A stretch of 64,000 nucleotides of DNA. Source: Primula veris (taxonomy: Eukaryota; Streptophyta; Magnoliopsida; Ericales; Primulaceae). How positions within the stretch are numbered: the stretch's first letter is position 1; every line of letters starts with the position of its first letter. A model generated the notes under the pieces. That model saw nothing but the letters and a program-made list of their open reading frames with translations. It searched no databases and was not told where the DNA came from. Position numbers and translations under genes: made by a program. Positions 47,465 through 58,490 of the stretch are shown here, one piece after another. The DNA is taken from positions 22,576,711-22,640,710 of the forward strand of contig OY821741.1 in NCBI GenBank assembly GCA_963682055.1, in the 5' to 3' direction.

Positions 47465-48566
47465 GCCATGTGGATATATATATACTAAGGTAACTCATGT
47501 GGATATTAAGTAGTGGGTCCACATACACATGTGTGTATTGTGTACCACACACGGGCTTGCTCGTCGGGCGGGCTTGCTCGTCGGGTTTTCAGCTCGACGG
47601 GAAAAAGTGCGCCTGTTCCAGTTCGGGAAAAGTGTTCCAGTTCGGGAAAAGTTTTCCTGTTCGGGAAAAGTGCGCCTGTTCGGAAAAAGCTTCCAGCAAA
47701 CCTGCAATTGTTGCAATAAATATGAATTCATTGCAAAGTTAATACTGCAGTTTCGAATTTCAAAAACTGACAGTAGTAAAGTGACTTTAATGGCTGAGAT
47801 ACTCAGCAAGCCAATAAATAGGCAGACCCCCCACATGTCATAACAGATATAACATTCTGAAACAAACACAGCAGCATATATCATCTCACAAAATAAGCAT
47901 TACATTTTAGAACCAGAGAGAACCACCCACCAACAGCTCGACCTTGACTCGTCGCCAGTTTCCGGCGAGTCATCCGAGACGTTGTACCTTGGGATCGAAG
48001 CGCCAACGCAACCAGAAACATCAAGGTGGTTGGGCGAATATCGGTTAAGGGCATACTGTTAACAGTAGCCTCGTCTTGTTTTATTTACATTCTGTCCATT
48101 TCTTTTACGCCTTTTAATTCTGTCCATTTCATTTACGTATTTCAATTCTGTCCTTTTTATTTCAGTATTTCAATTGCTGTCCTTAGCTGTAGCTTTTAAT
48201 TCTGTTTGTACCTTTCTGTAATTAGTTTAAAGTTCTGTTTTTTTCTGTAATTCCTATTCTGTAATTTAATTCAGTAATTAGAATAGTTTCAATTCAGTCC
48301 TGTAATTTCAATTTCAATCAGAACAGTCCGGCTGTTAAGTTTATACTTTTCAGTCCGGCAGTTTCTATTTATTGCAATTCAATACATCAGATTATTAATT
48401 AATAATAATCTGATAACGTTTGCTTTAATTACTTTTCAGTACCTACATGTTGTAATCAGTAATTTCTATTCCAATTGGAAATTAATAAAGATTACACTGG
48501 TTTTGTTTAATTCTTGTTTAGTCCTTTATCTATTGTTAATTGTTATTTCGTACACGGAAACCAACA
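47465..48566 (+). mobile_element. Copia LTR3, 5'-truncated
   Basis: It lacks the first 330 bp of the LTR and ends ACACGGAAACCAACA at the GATTC duplication. The join lies at TGCCA, which is present in both parents (39416-39420 and 33712-33716). It has the longest GTTCGGGAAAAG array of the three LTRs. Its TATA box has changed to AATAAATA (47813-47820). Confidence 0.9.
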
Positions 48567-48571
48567 GATTC

Positions 48572-49012
48572 CGAAGAAACGAGCCGAATCACGGGTCTTC
48601 TTAAGTCAAAACAAAATGACCTCCACAAAGGAACAGGGGAGCCTAACACTCTAAACTCCATGGTCAAGAGTAAGAGTAAGACCATGTTCAGGTTTTTCCA
48701 CAGTTTACTTTAATAAAGAAACAGTAAAACCATAAAACATTACATGGCATTTGCTTTTTATTGTTGACGAATGTTGGTTTAGTCAACAGTTAACAAGTTT
48801 GGAAATGAAATGAGAAACTAATTATAGAGTACACGTCTGCATGGCCACACATTTGGTGAAAAGGTGCAAAATAATGGTAATAAAGGCATCCTTTTACAAA
48901 AATGGTTGTCACTAAAACTTATTATACCATGGCAACAAAAACTCGTTAAAATAAAGAATATACAATTTGAGTTTACTTTATTTTCCTTCTCCCTAACAAA
49001 AGAAAGGCCAGC
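48572..49012. other. Continuation of the split tandem repeat, then non-coding
   Basis: The first 25 bases complete the 58-bp unit interrupted at 33381 (ACGAGCCGAATCACGGGTC). The remainder shows no gene. Confidence 0.6.
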
Positions 49013-49202
49013 CACTACTAAAAAAAAAAAAAAATACCCAATTAGTGACGGTATTTTTTGTTACAAGTTTATTAGCGACGGTTTTTATGACGGCTTTGTG
49101 ACAGTTTAGTCAATTTGTGACAGATTTGTGACAGCTTTCTAAATTAATGACAGACTTATGACAGATTTTGACTCTCACTAAATTAAACATTATTTTGTAG
49201 TG
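49013..49202. mobile_element. Small CACTA-like MITE
   Basis: It starts CACTACTAAAAAA and ends TTTTGTAGTG, with subterminal GTGACGG/GTGACAG repeats (about eight) typical of CACTA elements. No matching 3-bp duplication is seen (AGC left, CAT right), so one end may be altered. Confidence 0.6.
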
Positions 49203-49513
49203 CATCTAAATTTAGTCTTGTTCAAATTTAGCAAAGGCTCAACCAGCTTTTTGTTTAACCAAGGAAAAAGCTTCTAATTAACTGCAAGCAGAAAGAACCT
49301 ATTTAAATTTTAGAAAATAAAAGGAGGATGTCACGAGTCTACTCTTTTTTCTTAATCTTATAGTAACGTATACGAAAAACAATGGGAGGATGTTATAATC
49401 GTATTTTAGCTATAAAAAAAATTTATTCATTATCTTGTTTGTACCAGGTTGCATGGGCATGTTCAAATTTTTTACACGACTTCTTGTCTATGTCAGGTAT
49501 GATGATCATGCTC
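49203..49513. other. Non-coding stretch
   Basis: No gene or repeat is recognised. Confidence 0.6.
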
Positions 49514-49518
49514 CTTTC

Positions 49519-50795
49519 GGTTGGAAACACGTTTGACTTTGTAACGGAAAACTGACATTGAGTCCTCATTATAGTGTATGATTATAGTCTATATGAATTT
49601 TATAAAAGTAATACATAAATAACTCGCGGACAGAGCTGGATCACAATTGATCTTATACTATATTACTATAATATTGCTTATTCTTTAGAGAGATGGGCTA
49701 TCAAACTGCTAGAAACCTATAAAACTATTTTATGAGACGTGTTTCTTTTTCATAGTATAAGAGTGTATTTATAGGCTGCAGTAGGGACATAATGCACAAA
49801 AAGAAAAATACTTCTACTTAACCTAAATGTCTTAATCCTAGTTAGATTATAACTTAATTAATAAACATTATATAGTCTGAATTAAAAATACTAATATAAT
49901 ATTATCTAATCGTAGGATAATCTATTAGTAAATTCTATTCATTTACATTACAGAATATAATTGCATTCTTAATTTTTCTCAAAATAATATTTGAGATAAC
50001 ATTATTAAATACTTAAATATCTCTTCACGTAAATATTACAGATATCTATCGAGTAAATAAATTACTGACAATTATGTTACTCGGCATATTATTTACTCGA
50101 CTTTAACACTTAACTTATTTATTGTGTCGGATATAAAAATCCACTTGCAACATTTGAAACAAACAAAACTTATAACCTTTTCGAGCAAATATGATCAATC
50201 CTTATAAATGACTTATAAAGGACGTGAATTCCGTCGATTATAGACACACACCATATAAATAATATTTTTGCCCAACGTACGAGTTTGTTGACCATAACAA
50301 ATCTCACTCATTCCAAATCAAAGCAGTATGCATTATAAATATGTGTATCGAAAATAATTTGTGAATTAAGAGTACAAGTAATCATAATAATTCATTATGT
50401 GTATAATTATTTTTTTTCTGCTCAGTAGCATAAAATAATAACACTTTGTCTTGTTCAATATACTCTTAAGTATACTAGCACAATCGAAAATCAACCGTTC
50501 TCTGTAGTCAATACAGACCGACTAAAATTATGTGCTACAACTATACTGATGGTTGTCCACTCCATATAAAGTTGTGAACGATAAAATATTATTCTGTAAG
50601 AACCAATGATTTGGTCTTTCGTGTATAAGCCGTACTCTACACACCAAATCACATACTATACAAAATAAAAACACATGTACAGATAAATAATATCTACAAC
50701 ATTTCTCACATTTATTCTTAAATAAATTATTCAATGTTAATAAATAAATAATAAAACCGATAATAAATCATGTGTTTTAGTATACCATCCTAACA
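49519..50795 (-). mobile_element. Solo LTR, reverse orientation, TSD CTTTC
   Basis: On the minus strand it starts TGTTAGGATGGTATACT (50795) and ends TTTCCAACC (49519), where CCAACA would be expected. CTTTC directly flanks both sides (49514-49518, 50796-50800). A minus-strand TATA box CCTATAAATACAC lies near 49775. The length is 1277 bp and there is no internal region. The termini suggest Ty1/Copia, of a family other than the 33-48 kb complex. Confidence 0.7.
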
Positions 50796-50800
50796 CTTTC

Positions 50801-51240
50801 TTAGTAGTTTCCCCTATGTTTAGTAATTAAGTCAGGAGCATTTACTTTTTTTTTTTTAAAGTTGAAAAAAAAAAAGAGTTGAAAAAAAAAGGGAGAGGCA
50901 AAACAGCCATACACATTTATATAAATATGTAAATGCAAAAGAGTAATCAAAATTACATATGTACATTAAAAAAAATGGCACGGCATGGGAACCAAGGTTT
51001 GCAAAAAAAAATTCATTATTTTGGAAAAAAAAAGGGAAGGGTTTACGAACTTTCAAAATAAAAATAAAATATATGATGATACCATGAATTCATTAACAAA
51101 ACAAAGCGAACAAATGAAGGAGAACTCACTCTATTATAAGTATTGTTTGAAATTAAGATAGCTTTCTCTTCCCCATCCAAATATCAGCCGTTATTTTTTC
51201 GGCCCAAAATTTCTTATAAACAAGTCTCGAAGGGGGCATT
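50801..51240. other. Non-coding stretch, with a polypurine-tract-like end
   Basis: It contains poly(T)/poly(A) runs at 50847-50875. The last ~36 bases (51205-51240, ending CTCGAAGGGGGCATT) match the internal sequence just before the 3' LTR of the next element (63616-63651). Confidence 0.6.
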
Positions 51241-51499
51241 TATAGACACGCAAATTTTTCGGCAAATAAAAATAGGGCATGTGTCTCTTATAAAATAAAA
51301 TATCTTAATTTATATATTAGTATTTTGAAAATCAAATGAATATTATTTTTTGGTTTAAATTATAAAACCAAGAAATGTCATTTTCTTTGAGTATATATTA
51401 TTTTTTTATCGCAAACAATGAAAATGCTTCTATTTTATTATTTGTTTGTTTAAAATTACAAAGTAATGATAAGACAAAGAATTATTAGATTTAAGTATG

Positions 51500-51764
51500 G
51501 ACCATTTTGCTCCTAAACTCAAACTATAAGGGGGCATGGAGGACCATTTTTGTCCTAAACTCAAATTATAAGACCATTTTGATCTTAAACTCAAACTACA
51601 AGACCATTTTGGTACTAAACTCAAACTACAAGGGGGCATGGAGTACCATTTTGATGCTAAACTCAAACTATAAAACCATTTTGATGCTAAACTCAAATTA
51701 AAAGACCATTTTGATACTAAACTTAAACTATAAGACTATTTTGATCCTAAACACAAACTACGAA
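51500..51764. repeat. 30-bp tandem repeat upstream of the LTR TATA box
   Basis: Eight units follow (G)ACCATTTTGATCCTAAACTC with AAACTATAA. The run is interrupted twice by GGGGGCATGGAG, and a similar AAGGGGCG follows the last unit. The same array begins again in the 3' LTR at 63911. Its position before the TATA box suggests an enhancer-like role. Confidence 0.9.
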
Positions 51765-51879
51765 GGGGCGATATCGCGATAAAGACCACACCAACTACTA
51801 TAAATAGATGGCCAATCCAAGCCTAAAGAGGACAACAAGTTGAAGGCCAAAGGTGAAGCCAAATCCAAGAGAGAGAAGC

Positions 51880-52500
51880 TCTACCGAAGTCAAGCCATCA
51901 ACCACCGAAGCATTCGAAGATCTTCCTCAAGCCCGAAGAACTTCAAGCAAGCTCATCAACAAATCCAAGACAAATCCACCATTTGATCTGCAAGAAGCTC
52001 CAAAGGCCGCGAATTAAGTGTTTTTCAAGACCAAGCATTCGAAGATCTTCATCAAGCCCGAAGAACTTCAAGCAAGCTCATCAACAAATCCAAGACAAAT
52101 CCACCATTCAATCCGCAAGAAGCTCCAAAGGCCGCGAATTAAGTGTTTTTCAAGACCAAGCATTTGAAGATCTTCATCAAGACCGAAGAACTTCAAGCAA
52201 GCTCATCAACAAATCCAAGACAAATCCACCATTCGATCCGCAAGAAGCTCCAAAGGCCGCGAATTAAGTGTTTTTCAAGACCATGCATTTGAAGAGCTTC
52301 ATCAAACCCGAAGAATTTCAAGCAAGTTCATCAACAAATCCAAGACAAATCCACCATTCGATCCGCAAGAAGCTCCAAAGGCCGCAAATTAAGTGTTTTT
52401 CAAGACCAAGCATTCGAAGATCTTCATCAAGCCCGAAGAACTTCAAGCAAGCTCGTCAACAAATTCAAGCAAGATCCTCATTCGATCCTCGAAAACACTT
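51880..52500. repeat. 125-bp tandem repeat in the transcribed part of the LTR
   Basis: GGCCGC(G/A)AATTAAGTG recurs at 52005, 52130, 52255 and 52380, an exact 125-bp period. Partial units extend before and after, giving about five units. The period is not a multiple of three, so the frames seen in it are not evidence of coding. Confidence 0.95.
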
Positions 52501-52782
52501 CAAAACCACAAATCAAGCGTTTCCCAAGATCAAACTCACAAAGAAATACAATTCAAGATCAACCTCAAAGGTCAAGCAAATCAACAAGTCAATCCTCACC
52601 AAACTATTGGAGCCAATAAGAACTCATTTGTGAAGAGATTAATCAAAGGATTTCTATTTTCTTTATTTCAAAAAATATTCAGAGATTGTACCCGCAAAAT
52701 ACAAATCAATAAAATTATATTGCTTTCTCCTTTTATTTTCTGTCTTGGTATATTAAATAGAAAAATTTGCGTGAAACAAATT

Positions 52783-52800
52783 TTGGCACAACCGGTGGGA
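52783..52800 (+). promoter_or_regulatory. Primer-binding site of the Tat-type element
   Basis: TTGGCACAACCGGTGGGA lies five bases after the LTR end. Its TGG start would pair with the CCA end of a tRNA. I cannot name the tRNA with certainty. Confidence 0.6.
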
Positions 52801-52843
52801 TAATTTTTGCCATTCATCTTTTCTCTTCGCCAATCGACCATTC

Positions 52844-54290
52844 ATGGCTCGAAATAAAAATACACAAAATAGTCACAGCATGATGACCCAAAGCAAGTCC
52901 GCTGTCCAACTATCAACACCCTCATTCCTTGTCATGGATGATAAAAGAAATCGAAATATCCGTATGGGCAAAAAGGTAGAGGCTAGCTCCGAAGTGAAAG
53001 CAAATTTCAAAGATGGTACATGGGCAAGTGACTCTTCTGATGAAGAAGGCTTGATTGGAAACCATCACTTAGAGGATAACTCAGATTCCATAACTAACAC
53101 TCCCCGATCAGTTGTTTCTACTTCAACAAACTCAAAAAATATGCAAGTAATGGTGATAAACGCTCCTACGGTGGAAGAACAAGTTAATGCAATCGCTGGG
53201 ACCCTAGAAACTTTAATGAACGAGACGCTCAGATGGCGATATTCACTGACAGATTTCAGCAATTGACAGAGCCACGCCAAGGGGAAAATCGACGTAAAAC
53301 TGAAGGAGGTGAAGGTTCTTCAAATGAGGAAAGACCCTTAGAAATAACGAATGGTGCAATCCCTCTAGAGCAGCTAAAAGAGTTCATACTGGGTACCGTA
53401 AAAGGAAAATATGAAGAAGTGGCACATTCCTCCTTCGGCTATGTCAGACCTTACACACGGAGAATCGAAGAATTAAGGATGCCTTATGCATATCAGCCAC
53501 CCAAGTTTTAACAATTTGATGGCAAGGAAAATCCTAATCAACACATTGCACATTTCATCGAGACTTGTAATAATGCAGGGACTTATGGGGACCTCACGGT
53601 GAAGCAATTTGTCCGCACACTAAAAGGAAATGCCTTTGAATGGTACTGCGACTTGCAACCGGGATCAATTGATATTTGGGAACAATTGGAGCAAGGATTC
53701 CTTAATCGTTTCTATAGCACTAGGCGCAGTGTGAGCTTGATGGAATTGACAAATACCCGCCAATGGAAAGACGAGGCTATTGAGGACTACATTCATCGAT
53801 GGAGGGGATTGAGCTTGAATTGTAAAGATAGACTGTCAGAAACATCAACAATTGAGATGTGTGTTCAAGGCATGTATTGGGGATTGTCCTAGATTCTCCA
53901 AGGAATAAAACCAAAAACATTTGAGGATTTGGCAAGTAGAGCTCATGACGTGGAAGTTAGTATCTCGACTAGAAATGACCAAGCTCTCCTACTTCCAGGA
54001 ACGCAAAAGACTCCAAATAAACAAGATGGGAGGAAATGGATTAAATCTCGTGCAATAACTGATAAAAGAGAATCGTTTGTCGTGTCAACTCCATCTCAAA
54101 GCCTCCCTTCCATCAAGATGAAAGCTAGCATGAAGAATGTTAAAGATGACAAGCCCAATGTAAATCAAGCTAATCAATCTTCCACAAATGAAATGTCCCG
54201 AAGAGGCCGACAAAGTTGATAATGCAAATTATTGCAAATTCCACCGTCTCGTCAGTCACCCAACCCACTAGTGCTTCGTCTTGAAGGAGA
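52844..54290 (+). pseudogene. Tat-type gag (broken)
   Basis: Pieces: 52844-53266 (MARNKNTQNSHSMM, acidic linker), a frameshift, 53233-53511 (LKEFILGTVKGKYEE), TAA at 53509, 53512-53892 with the gypsy Gag core FEWYCDLQPGSIDIWEQLEQ and NRFYSTRR, TAG at 53890, then a basic tail to 54219. A Cys/His-containing stretch, YCKFHRL, lies near 54225-54250 in another frame. Several stops fit C-to-T change (CAA to TAA). The Gag core would form the virus-like particle. This copy cannot make it. Confidence 0.82.
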
Positions 54291-57208
54291 AGATCGTACA
54301 ATTGGCCACTCAAGGAAAAATCTCTTTGGAGGATGAAGAAATAACAACTGCTAATTACACATGTATCGTTACAAATCCAGAGCCTGAAAGCATGGACGAG
54401 ACAAGGACAATCATGATTCAATTTGGATCTTTGCCGCCAATTGCAATCATCATGCAAAACTCGAGCACTGAAGACAATAACTCATGGACTTATGTTAGCC
54501 ATACGAGAGGTTCAAGATTATCCACCAGCGAGGAATTGAGTGAGTTTGAAGAGGGAGAAGACTACTCTTCGAATAACCCACAACCACTACAAAATGTCCC
54601 AGTTCACTCCATTTATGAGGGACAGCCTATTTATGAATTCAAGAAAGACGGCCATTGCTTCTTTGACGTTTGTGATGCAAAGATTGTTTGGATGACCAAT
54701 GGGATGACTTCTTTGAAGATGACAAAGAAGCTAAGAGAAAGAGTAAGAAAAAGAAAAATAAGAGGAAATCAACCCAACAATCACTACGGGAAAGATACGA
54801 AGCTAAAGACCCAAGTGTTGGCCTGTTGGGTGAGCCATCAGGAAAGTTCAAATATTTTGTCCAATATACCAAAAAGGAAGAAGTGGGAGGATCAACGCCA
54901 TCTACATGGGAGGATTTTCATAGAGAAGACGAGACAAAAGAAGTCGATCAATCTCTCAACTTTACCAATCCACTTGAAGATTCCTTAGAAGCACTCAAAT
55001 TCGAAAGGAATGAACAACCTCCGCATGCGCTAGGGTTGTGTAAAGACTTCTGCCTGGAGTGTCAACAATTTCTAAAGAAAATGTATGAGGCAGGCGATAA
55101 GCAAGTTAGGGTGCTAAAAGAATCCGAGGGGGATTACTATGTGCAGCGGCTCCAAGGGAGAGTAGTTGAGGAAATATCAAATCCATATATTAGTACGGGA
55201 GTGCCCATTGCATACTACTATCGAGGCAAGCCGATCTACAAGTTTAAATAGGACAACGGTCATTGCTTCTGGGATGTTTGCGAGTGTGAAGGTTGCATGG
55301 AGGATGGCTACCTTGAAGATGAAGAGGACGAAGACTACTATCTTTCTAATTCATGCAATGTCGCAAGCATAGAGGAGTACACGGAAGAAAGTGAATGTGG
55401 TTCGGATGAAATTTCGGGAATGTCATTTCAAGAAGAAAAGGTGAATCAAGTGGCAGATGTGACAACTATTAACTTCTCTGATGAAGATTTGTTGCTTGAC
55501 ACAAAACCTCATAATTGCCCTCTCTTTGTTTCCGGATACATGCAAGAGAAAAAGATAAATAGGATTTTACTAGATGGGGGGTCCGATGTCAATATTCTAC
55601 CACTGCGTACGTTAAACGATCTTGGAATTCCACCGATGAATTATCACAAAGTCGTCTCATGATCGAGGGCTTTAATCAGGAGGGACAAAGGGCCGTTGGA
55701 AAAATCCACTTAAAGCTTGTGATAGATGAAATGGTGTCAAGCGCATTGTTTCACGTCCTTAATGCGAAAACTTCTTATAATATGCTCTTAGGACGACCAT
55801 GGATTCACGAAAATGGAGTTCTCCCGTCTACACTTCATCAATGTTTCAAATATTGTAAGGACAGTGTGGTGAAGAGGGTCATTGCTGATGATAATCCATT
55901 CAACGGAGTGGAATCATATTTCGCAGACGCTAAGTTCTACATGGATAAAGGAAAAGATGTAGAACCATTTGTATCTGCTCCCTCTCTAGGTCCTATAAAA
56001 GAAAATGAAAAGATCGACAAAAGAAAGAAGACTGGAGTAGATATTACAAAATACAAAACGGGGACTAAGCTCTCATCTCAAACTATTAAGTCGTTAAGTG
56101 CTGATCTTCACAAGGGTGGCGACTTAACTTTTTCTATAACATCAATCAAGCAAGTTGGGGTACTTAAAGGATTTGTTAGACCAACACATGGCCCATTAAC
56201 TGAGCATGGAGATTCATCAAAAGAAGTTTTTAGCCCAAAAGCATACAAAATGCTTGCAAAGGCCGGCTATACATCTAAGAAATCAAGCCCCCTTGAAAAC
56301 TTACTCCGACAATAATGGGGGAAGAATGTCACGGCCTTAACCAAACTCAGTGCATGTTGAAACAAAAAGGCTACATGGTAAAAGGATCTCGTGCAGGGAT
56401 TGGGTACAAACCACCTCAACCAGAAAAAATAATCGTAAGAAAGTCAAACAACTGTTATATCACGTTCGAAGAAGAAGACTCGACACCAAAGTGTGAATCT
56501 TGTGGTTCAAATGTTTTCGAACCTCGTCGGCAATTATGGGTGGGAGAGCCCATTGTACAACGGCCTCACTCATCTCGAACTCTACCCCAAAGTTTTGAAA
56601 GGTTAACCATAAAGGGAGGCCCAATGCTCATAGAGTCGACAAGCAAAAGAGAACCTTCACTCAAAATATTGCTGAGAAGAAGAAGGTCGGTATTCGAACG
56701 CTTAGGCGTGACCAAAAGAGCTTCAGTATTTAGAAGGTTAACAAGGAGAAAATCAGTTTTTGAGCACATGGCGGCATCTAAAAGGAAAACATGGTTCGCT
56801 CAAATGCGCCGTAAAAGAACAGTGAAGTCCGTAGAGGGTAATAATATCTTGCAACTAGAAAACTTGGAAATTGCGGAATCCTACCACATCACTTTTATGG
56901 ATGACGAGAAACAAGTTGAAAGAGATATAGCAGAGGCACCAGAAGAACTTGAAGAGGGCGTCCAATCCACTGTGGATGAGTTAGAAGAAGTAAATTTTGG
57001 CACAGTGGAAGATCTGCGACCAACATACTTAAGTGGACTTTTAACCGATAAAGATCAAGAGGGCTACATCAAGTTGCTTAAGGAATTCAAGGATGTCTTC
57101 GCTTGGAGTTATGAAGAAATGTCATGGCTTGACCCAAAAATAGCAGTCCACCACCTAGTGATAAAACATGGAGTACTGCCAGTTAAGCAAGCTCAACGAA
57201 GATTTTGA
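54281..57208 (+). pseudogene. Tat-type Gag-Pol linker and protease region (broken)
   Basis: Open pieces: 54281-54730, 54688-55251, 55252-55662, 55659-56315 and 56315-57208, in shifting frames. The first two contain charged, acidic sequence with a repeated module, PIYEFKKDGHCFFDVC (about 54630) and PIYKFK-DNGHCFWDVC (about 55230). The aspartic protease is at RILLDGGSDVNILPLRTL (about 55560-55615, active-site D-G-G) and continues with NMLLGRPWIHENGV (about 55780). The last piece has Arg-rich repeats (RRSVFERLGVTKR, RRKSVFEHM, about 56680-56800), then acidic sequence, and ends before the reverse transcriptase with a TGA at 57206 in place of Arg or another residue of RRF-x-TEL. Confidence 0.8.
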
Positions 57209-58490
57209 ACAGAGTTGGTTCAGCAAATTGAGTTGGAAGTTAACAAGCTCATTGAGGCAGGGTTCGTAAGAGAAGTCAAATATCCGACATGGATCTCAAG
57301 TATAGTTCCTGTAAAGAAAAAGAATGGCCAGATTCGAGTATGCGTTGATTTTCGAGATCTCAACAATGCATGTCCTAAAGATGAGTTTCCGCTGCCCATA
57401 ACCGAACTCATGGTTGATGCTACAACTGGGCATGAAACTTTGTCGTTCATGGATGGATCGTCTGGGTATAATCAAATCCGCATGGATCCACGAGATGAAT
57501 AGATGACCGACCGCCTTTCGCACGCCTAAAGGTATCTACTGTTACAAGGTGATGCCATTTGGATTAAAGAATGTTGGCGCGACTTACCAAAGAGCAATGC
57601 AAAGGATCTTCGATGACATGCTCCACAAAAACAGTGAGTGCTATGTAGACGACATCGTTGTAAAGTCAAAAAAACACCATCAACACCTCGAAGACCTAGA
57701 CATAGTTTTTAAACGATTACAACGCTTTCGGCTCAAGATGAATCCACTTAAATGCGCTTTCGGGGTCACGTCATGAAAATTCCTCGGATTTATCGTTCAG
57801 CATCGAGGAATTGAAATCGACGAATCCAAAATCGAGGCCATCATGAAGGTACAAGCCCCAAGAAATATTCACGAGCTAAGAAGCCTACAAGGAAAACTAG
57901 CGTATATTCGACGATTCATCTCAAATCTCGCAGGTCGTTGCCAACCTTTTAGTCGACTCATGAAAAAGGGGACCCCATTCAAATGGGATGAATCATGTGA
58001 TAATGCTCTTGACGTAATCAAGTCTTACCTAGTAAAACCCCCTGTATTAGGAGCTCCGATTCTTGGAAAGCCTTTACTTCTATACCTTGCGGCACAAGAA
58101 CGGTCCATTGGAGGTCTATTAGCCCAAGAAAATGACGTCGAAAAAGATAATGCTTTGTATTATCTTAGCAGAACCATGACTTCGTGCGAATTGAATTACA
58201 CGCCAATCGAGAAAATGTGTTTGGCCTTGGTTTTTGCGATAAAGAAGTTAAGGCATTATTTCCAGGCCCATACAATTCGACTTATATTTAAAGCAAATCT
58301 GATCAAGTACGTTATGTCTAAACCAGTGTGGTCAGACCGCCTAGCCAGGTGGGCACTTCTCTTTCAAGAATTTGAAATATTCTATGTCCCTCAAAAGGCT
58401 GTCAAGGGTCAGGTTCTTACAGACTCCTTGCTGACCACCCAATGCCCGCTGAATGGGAGCTATCCGAAGACCTACCTAACGAAGATGTAA
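57209..58490 (+). pseudogene. Tat-type reverse transcriptase and first RNase H (broken)
   Basis: The reverse transcriptase runs KNGQIRVCVDFRDLNNACPK, then a break at about 57500 where the four bases ACCG are duplicated (ATGACCGACCGCC) and the frame shifts. It resumes with MPFGLKNVGATYQRAMQ and the active site YVDD (about 57641-57652). A TGA at 57774 interrupts VTS-x-KFLGF. RNase H follows: LAAQERSIGGLLAQEN, YLSRTMTSCELNYTPIEKMC. The frame is lost again near 58430 and overlaps the next piece. Confidence 0.85.

Larger units (their letters stand above)
33382..48566 (+). mobile_element. Ty1/Copia tandem complex: LTR-internal-LTR-internal-LTR
   Basis: Three LTRs and two internal regions in head-to-tail order are flanked by one target duplication, GATTC (33377-33381 and 48567-48571). 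LTR1 (33382) and LTR2 (39682) start exactly 6300 bp apart and have equal length; LTR3 lacks its first 330 bp. The arrangement fits unequal recombination between LTRs of two copies of one insertion. Both internal regions are pseudogenised, and the second is interrupted by a gypsy solo LTR. Confidence 0.92.
51241..52778 (+). mobile_element. 5' LTR of the Tat-type element (1538 bp)
   Basis: It starts TATAGACACGC (TG changed to TA; the 3' LTR has TGTAGACACGC) and ends GTGAAACA. A TATA box TATAAATA lies at 51799-51806 and AATAAA at 52708-52713. Two tandem-repeat arrays flank the TATA box: 30-bp units upstream and 125-bp units downstream. The 3' LTR confirms the first 349 bp. Confidence 0.85.

Noticed and set aside
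49013..49202. A CACTA element with confirmed target duplication
   Set aside because: The flanks AGC and CAT do not match, so only a CACTA-like call is kept.
51500..51764. Regularly repeated 30-bp units resembling a CRISPR array
   Set aside because: The units are adjacent with no unique spacers, they lie inside an LTR and recur in the partner LTR, and the genome is eukaryotic.
51983..52803. Open frames of 94-136 codons across the 125-bp repeats
   Set aside because: The 125-bp period shifts frame each unit, the peptides are low-complexity, and the region is LTR.
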